Source of the DNA: C00003060 sp964440795
GTDB lineage: Bacteria > Desulfobacterota > Desulfobacteria > Desulfobacterales > C00003060
Assembly: GCA_964440795.1 (NCBI GenBank)
Contig: CAYTTQ010000037.1
Span: 1-26,462, forward strand
DNA length: 26,462 nt
Reading direction: 5' to 3'
Shown: positions 24,431 to 26,462 of the stretch, piece after piece
Position numbering within the stretch: the first letter of the stretch is position 1
Layout of the letters: each line of letters starts with the position of its first letter
The notes under the pieces: generated by a model
Told to the model about the DNA's origin: nothing
The model's input: only the letters and a program-made list of their open reading frames with translations
The model's database searches: none
Made by a program: the position numbers and the translations under genes

Positions 24431-24461
24431 GGTGGGGCGTCAATGTAAGCGACGCCCCACC
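24431..24461 (-). terminator. Rho-independent terminator of the PstS-like gene
   Basis: A perfect 11-bp GC-rich stem (GGTGGGGCGTC / GACGCCCCACC) with a 9-base loop is followed on the minus strand by TTTCTTTT. It starts 28 bases after the stop codon of the gene at 24489-26177. It separates that operon from the FKBP-thioredoxin gene, whose own promoter would have to lie between 24280 and 24430. I see no convincing -35/-10 or Pho box there. Confidence 0.9.
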
Positions 24462-24488
24462 GCTATGAGATTATTAAAATGTCACAAA

Positions 24489-26177
24489 CTACTTCGGCGT
24501 CGGGTAAGCAGTATCCGACGACTTCTTCACCGTCATTTCGCCGTCCGTGGACCAGTAGTTGGCCTTCTGGCCGAAGTCGACGTTGTTCAGGTTGGCCGGG
24601 TCGCCGGCGTAGGCCAAGATGGCGTCCGCAAGACCCTGCTCCACGCCGTTGACCTGGTCGTCATCGTAGAAGCAGCTCTGGCCGCCCCAGTAGGTGTACT
24701 CGCCCCACTTGACCTTCTCGCGGGTGGGCTCGACACCCTCGAACTTTACGGTGTGGCAGTTGTTGACGTCGTCGTTTGAAAGGACCTTGTCCGCGTCCAC
24801 GTAGCCGACACCGCCGTTATAAAACTCGATGCAGTCCTCGGTAAGGTCCGTGGAGGAGCGGTAGTGCCAGACCACCGGCTCGGAACCGTTGGGGTCCGTG
24901 GCCTCGGGGGACTCCCCGAACTTCCAGAAGGAGCCGGCGCCGCCGACTGTGGCGTTCTTGATGTTGGCATCCCCGCGGAAGACCGCCAGATCCAGCGTGG
25001 CGTGCGTTCCGGAGCCGGCGTGCCGCATGCACTGGACGATCGGAAGGTCCGGGTACCAGGGGCCGAAGTCCTGCCAGTTGTTGACCTGGTCGGAAAAGAT
25101 CAAGAGCGCCTGGAGGCGGCTCAGGTTGTCGATGGGCATCTCGGTGCAGGTATTGTCGGCCGAATCGAGTTGGCCCACAGTCACGCTGGGGCAGTCCTCA
25201 GCGGCCTCGCACGACTGGCCGTTTCTCTCGCCGCCCGCACAGGAGCTATCAACACACTTGAAGTAGCTCACGCAGTCCGCCGAAGCATCCGCGAGCGCGC
25301 CAGCCGGCGGGCAGGCCCCGTCCATGAGCACGACATTGCCGCTGGCGTCGTTCTCGTAGCGGGTGTCGTGAATACAGGCATCGCCGGTCACCTCGCACAG
25401 GCCCGTGGCCGTGTCGCAGCGCTGGGCGCCCTTGACACACTGCCATCCCCACTTGTTGTAGGAGACGTGGTCCGCGCTGTCGTAGACCGGCGCGGTGCAA
25501 CGGGTCTTCGTCACGGAGTTGTTCACGGAAAAGCCGAAGGTCACGTTGAAGGGGCTGACCTCGACCATGTTGGGGTACTCGGAGGTGTCCCAACCGAAGC
25601 CGGCCGCCTGGCCGTAGGAGGTTTCGCTCGATGTGCAATCGCCGGTGCGGCAGTTTTCGAGATAGCTCTTGTTGTCGCCCCAGTCCGCGGCGCGGCCGTC
25701 TTCCCAGCCCGTGGAGGTCTGGGTGATGGAGGTACACTGTACGTCGGAGCAGCCGATGGTCAGGCCCAGCTGCTGGGTGCCCGTACAGTCCCAATCTTCT
25801 TCTGTGGTAAAGTCACAGGTGCTCGGGTCCGGCTGGGTCGCCAGCTGTTTGCCCGGTGCGTTGGAGCATCCCCAATCCGAGGCGACCTGGGTATAGAAAA
25901 AGTAGACCTCGTCGTTGCCGGTGCCGTTGGGGACGTCCGTGCAGTTCGTTCCCCAGGTGAAGGCTTTCTTCTTGCTGGTGCCCTCGATCTTGGCCTCGGC
26001 GCATCCGAGTTGGGTGGTCATGAAGGCCTTGGAGGCCGTTTTCCAGAATTTTCCCTGGGCCGAGGCCCCGCCGATAGCAACGTTATACGTGTCGGCGGCG
26101 GCCGTGCCGCACATCAGGCCGAGGCCGGCCACGCCCAATGCGGCACCGGTAAACATTTTCTTTAAAATACCTTTCAT
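24489..26177 (-). CDS. Secreted Cys-rich PstS-like substrate-binding protein
   Basis: 562 residues. A signal peptide (about 1-28, ending TAAA) leads into NVAIGGASAQGKFW, like the first ligand loop of PstS-type binding proteins. The second lobe is more telling: LSRLQALLIFSDQVNNWQDF and then MRHAGSGTHATLDLAV, with GSGT at 388-391, match the PstS pattern of an interdomain segment followed by R-x-x-GSGT. VGYVDADKV (457-465) is like the GYV strand of the family. Between the lobes (about 225-345) lies a Cys-rich insert with a CAGGERNGQSCEAAEDC repeat-like module. The mature protein has about 25 Cys, suggesting many disulfides. An AGGAGG six to seven bases before the ATG gives a very strong start. 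No ABC transporter genes follow, so it may be a surface or extracellular phosphate scavenger (inference). It lies 70 bases after the PEP-CTERM gene. Confidence 0.8.
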   Translation of the reverse strand: MKGILKKMFTGAALGVAGLGLMCGTAAADTYNVAIGGASAQGKFWKTASKAFMTTQLGCAEAKIEGTSKKKAFTWGTNCTDVPNGTGNDEVYFFYTQVASDWGCSNAPGKQLATQPDPSTCDFTTEEDWDCTGTQQLGLTIGCSDVQCTSITQTSTGWEDGRAADWGDNKSYLENCRTGDCTSSETSYGQAAGFGWDTSEYPNMVEVSPFNVTFGFSVNNSVTKTRCTAPVYDSADHVSYNKWGWQCVKGAQRCDTATGLCEVTGDACIHDTRYENDASGNVVLMDGACPPAGALADASADCVSYFKCVDSSCAGGERNGQSCEAAEDCPSVTVGQLDSADNTCTEMPIDNLSRLQALLIFSDQVNNWQDFGPWYPDLPIVQCMRHAGSGTHATLDLAVFRGDANIKNATVGGAGSFWKFGESPEATDPNGSEPVVWHYRSSTDLTEDCIEFYNGGVGYVDADKVLSNDDVNNCHTVKFEGVEPTREKVKWGEYTYWGGQSCFYDDDQVNGVEQGLADAILAYAGDPANLNNVDFGQKANYWSTDGEMTVKKSSDTAYPTPK

Positions 26178-26247
26178 TGTTGTACCTCCTAGTTAATCAG
26201 TATGAGTGTTCGAAATTGCGCCTTCATCGGCGCGTCCATCAAGTTAC

Positions 26248-26462
26248 CTACGCCTTTTTCCTGCGGACACCAAAAAAGCCCAGAAGACCGGTACCGAACA
26301 AGAGCACGGCGCCAGGCACCGGCACCTCCGACACCACCAGGGAGCCGTCGGCGGGGTCCAGGTGCAGCTCGAACTCCGTCAGCTGGGTCAGGGTGTTCTT
26401 TGGGTCCGTCTTGTCGAACCCGTACAGGAACATGTTGCCCAGGCCGGCCAGCTCTGCGTTCC
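26248..26462 (-). CDS. PEP-CTERM-type sorted protein, C-terminal fragment (gene enters from the right edge)
   Basis: The frame is open to the window edge, so only about 71 C-terminal residues are present. The end shows the three-part exosortase sorting signal: a VPVPGA motif (variant of VPEP), a hydrophobic helix VLLFGTGLLGFFGV and a basic RRKKA tail. Proteins with this tail are exported and processed by an exosortase (EpsH/Xrt family), and most end up in the surface or extracellular matrix. The remaining segment (FDKTDPKNTLTQLTEFELHL) gives no family clue. No exosortase gene is in the window. The PstS-like gene follows 70 bases later, so the two are probably co-transcribed. The spacer contains only a small GCGCC/GGCGC hairpin and the downstream ribosome-binding site. 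Confidence 0.88.
   Translation of the reverse strand, partial: NAELAGLGNMFLYGFDKTDPKNTLTQLTEFELHLDPADGSLVVSEVPVPGAVLLFGTGLLGFFGVRRKKA

Noticed and set aside
24864..26165. Long plus-strand open frame (433 codons) opposite the PstS-like gene
   Set aside because: It is the antisense of a GC-rich coding frame with signal peptide, strong ribosome-binding site and family motifs. The antisense product is Gly/Ala/Val-rich with no recognisable domain or start signal.
24489..26177. Calling the PstS-like protein a true DING phosphatase or PstS
   Set aside because: The mature N-terminus lacks the DINGGG signature and the protein carries a large Cys-rich insert, so only the superfamily is claimed.

Overview
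All real genes in this window lie on the minus strand, so transcription runs from high to low coordinates. The DNA comes from a Gram-negative, diderm bacterium: it encodes an outer-membrane TpsB transporter, a porin, an ExbB/ExbD/TonB motor and a protein with a PEP-CTERM sorting tail. That tail, the Cys-rich exported protein and the intergenic short-repeat families together suggest Desulfobacterota (former Deltaproteobacteria). The phylum is an inference, because no ribosomal or other taxonomic marker is present.

Right end (26462 to 24489): the C-terminal part of a PEP-CTERM protein, then a secreted, Cys-rich PstS-like binding protein that ends at a clear Rho-independent terminator (24431-24461). 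Next (24279 to 22141) is an exported protein with two SlyD-type FKBP modules and a C-terminal thioredoxin-like domain. A gene-free stretch of about 530 bases follows. It holds strong hairpins, a short dispersed repeat and a Pho-box promoter (21855-21891) facing the main cluster.

Main cluster (21607 to 378), eight consecutive genes: TpsB (POTRA plus beta-barrel); TpsA, a giant filamentous-haemagglutinin-like exoprotein of about 3700 residues; an ExbB fused to exported DUF2341 and LamG-like domains; ExbD; TonB; a Porin_5-type porin; a membrane-anchored coiled-coil protein; and a GT-C glycosyltransferase with C-terminal TPRs. The spacers around exbD are unusually long and filled with degenerate repeats. 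At the left end a second Pho-box-like site (271-289) precedes the first 43 codons of another secreted protein.

Working model: the window is a phosphate-starvation locus that combines two-partner secretion with a TonB motor. From memory, it resembles the Pseudomonas aeruginosa PdtA/PdtB locus, which is induced by low phosphate and lies near exbB2/exbD2 and PstS-like (DING) lapA/lapB genes. Differences here are the PEP-CTERM partner, the Cys-rich PstS-like protein, the FKBP-thioredoxin fusion and the GT-C/TPR gene. No TonB-dependent receptor with a plug domain is present, so the substrate of the motor is open. No rRNA, tRNA, CRISPR array, transposase or integrase was seen.
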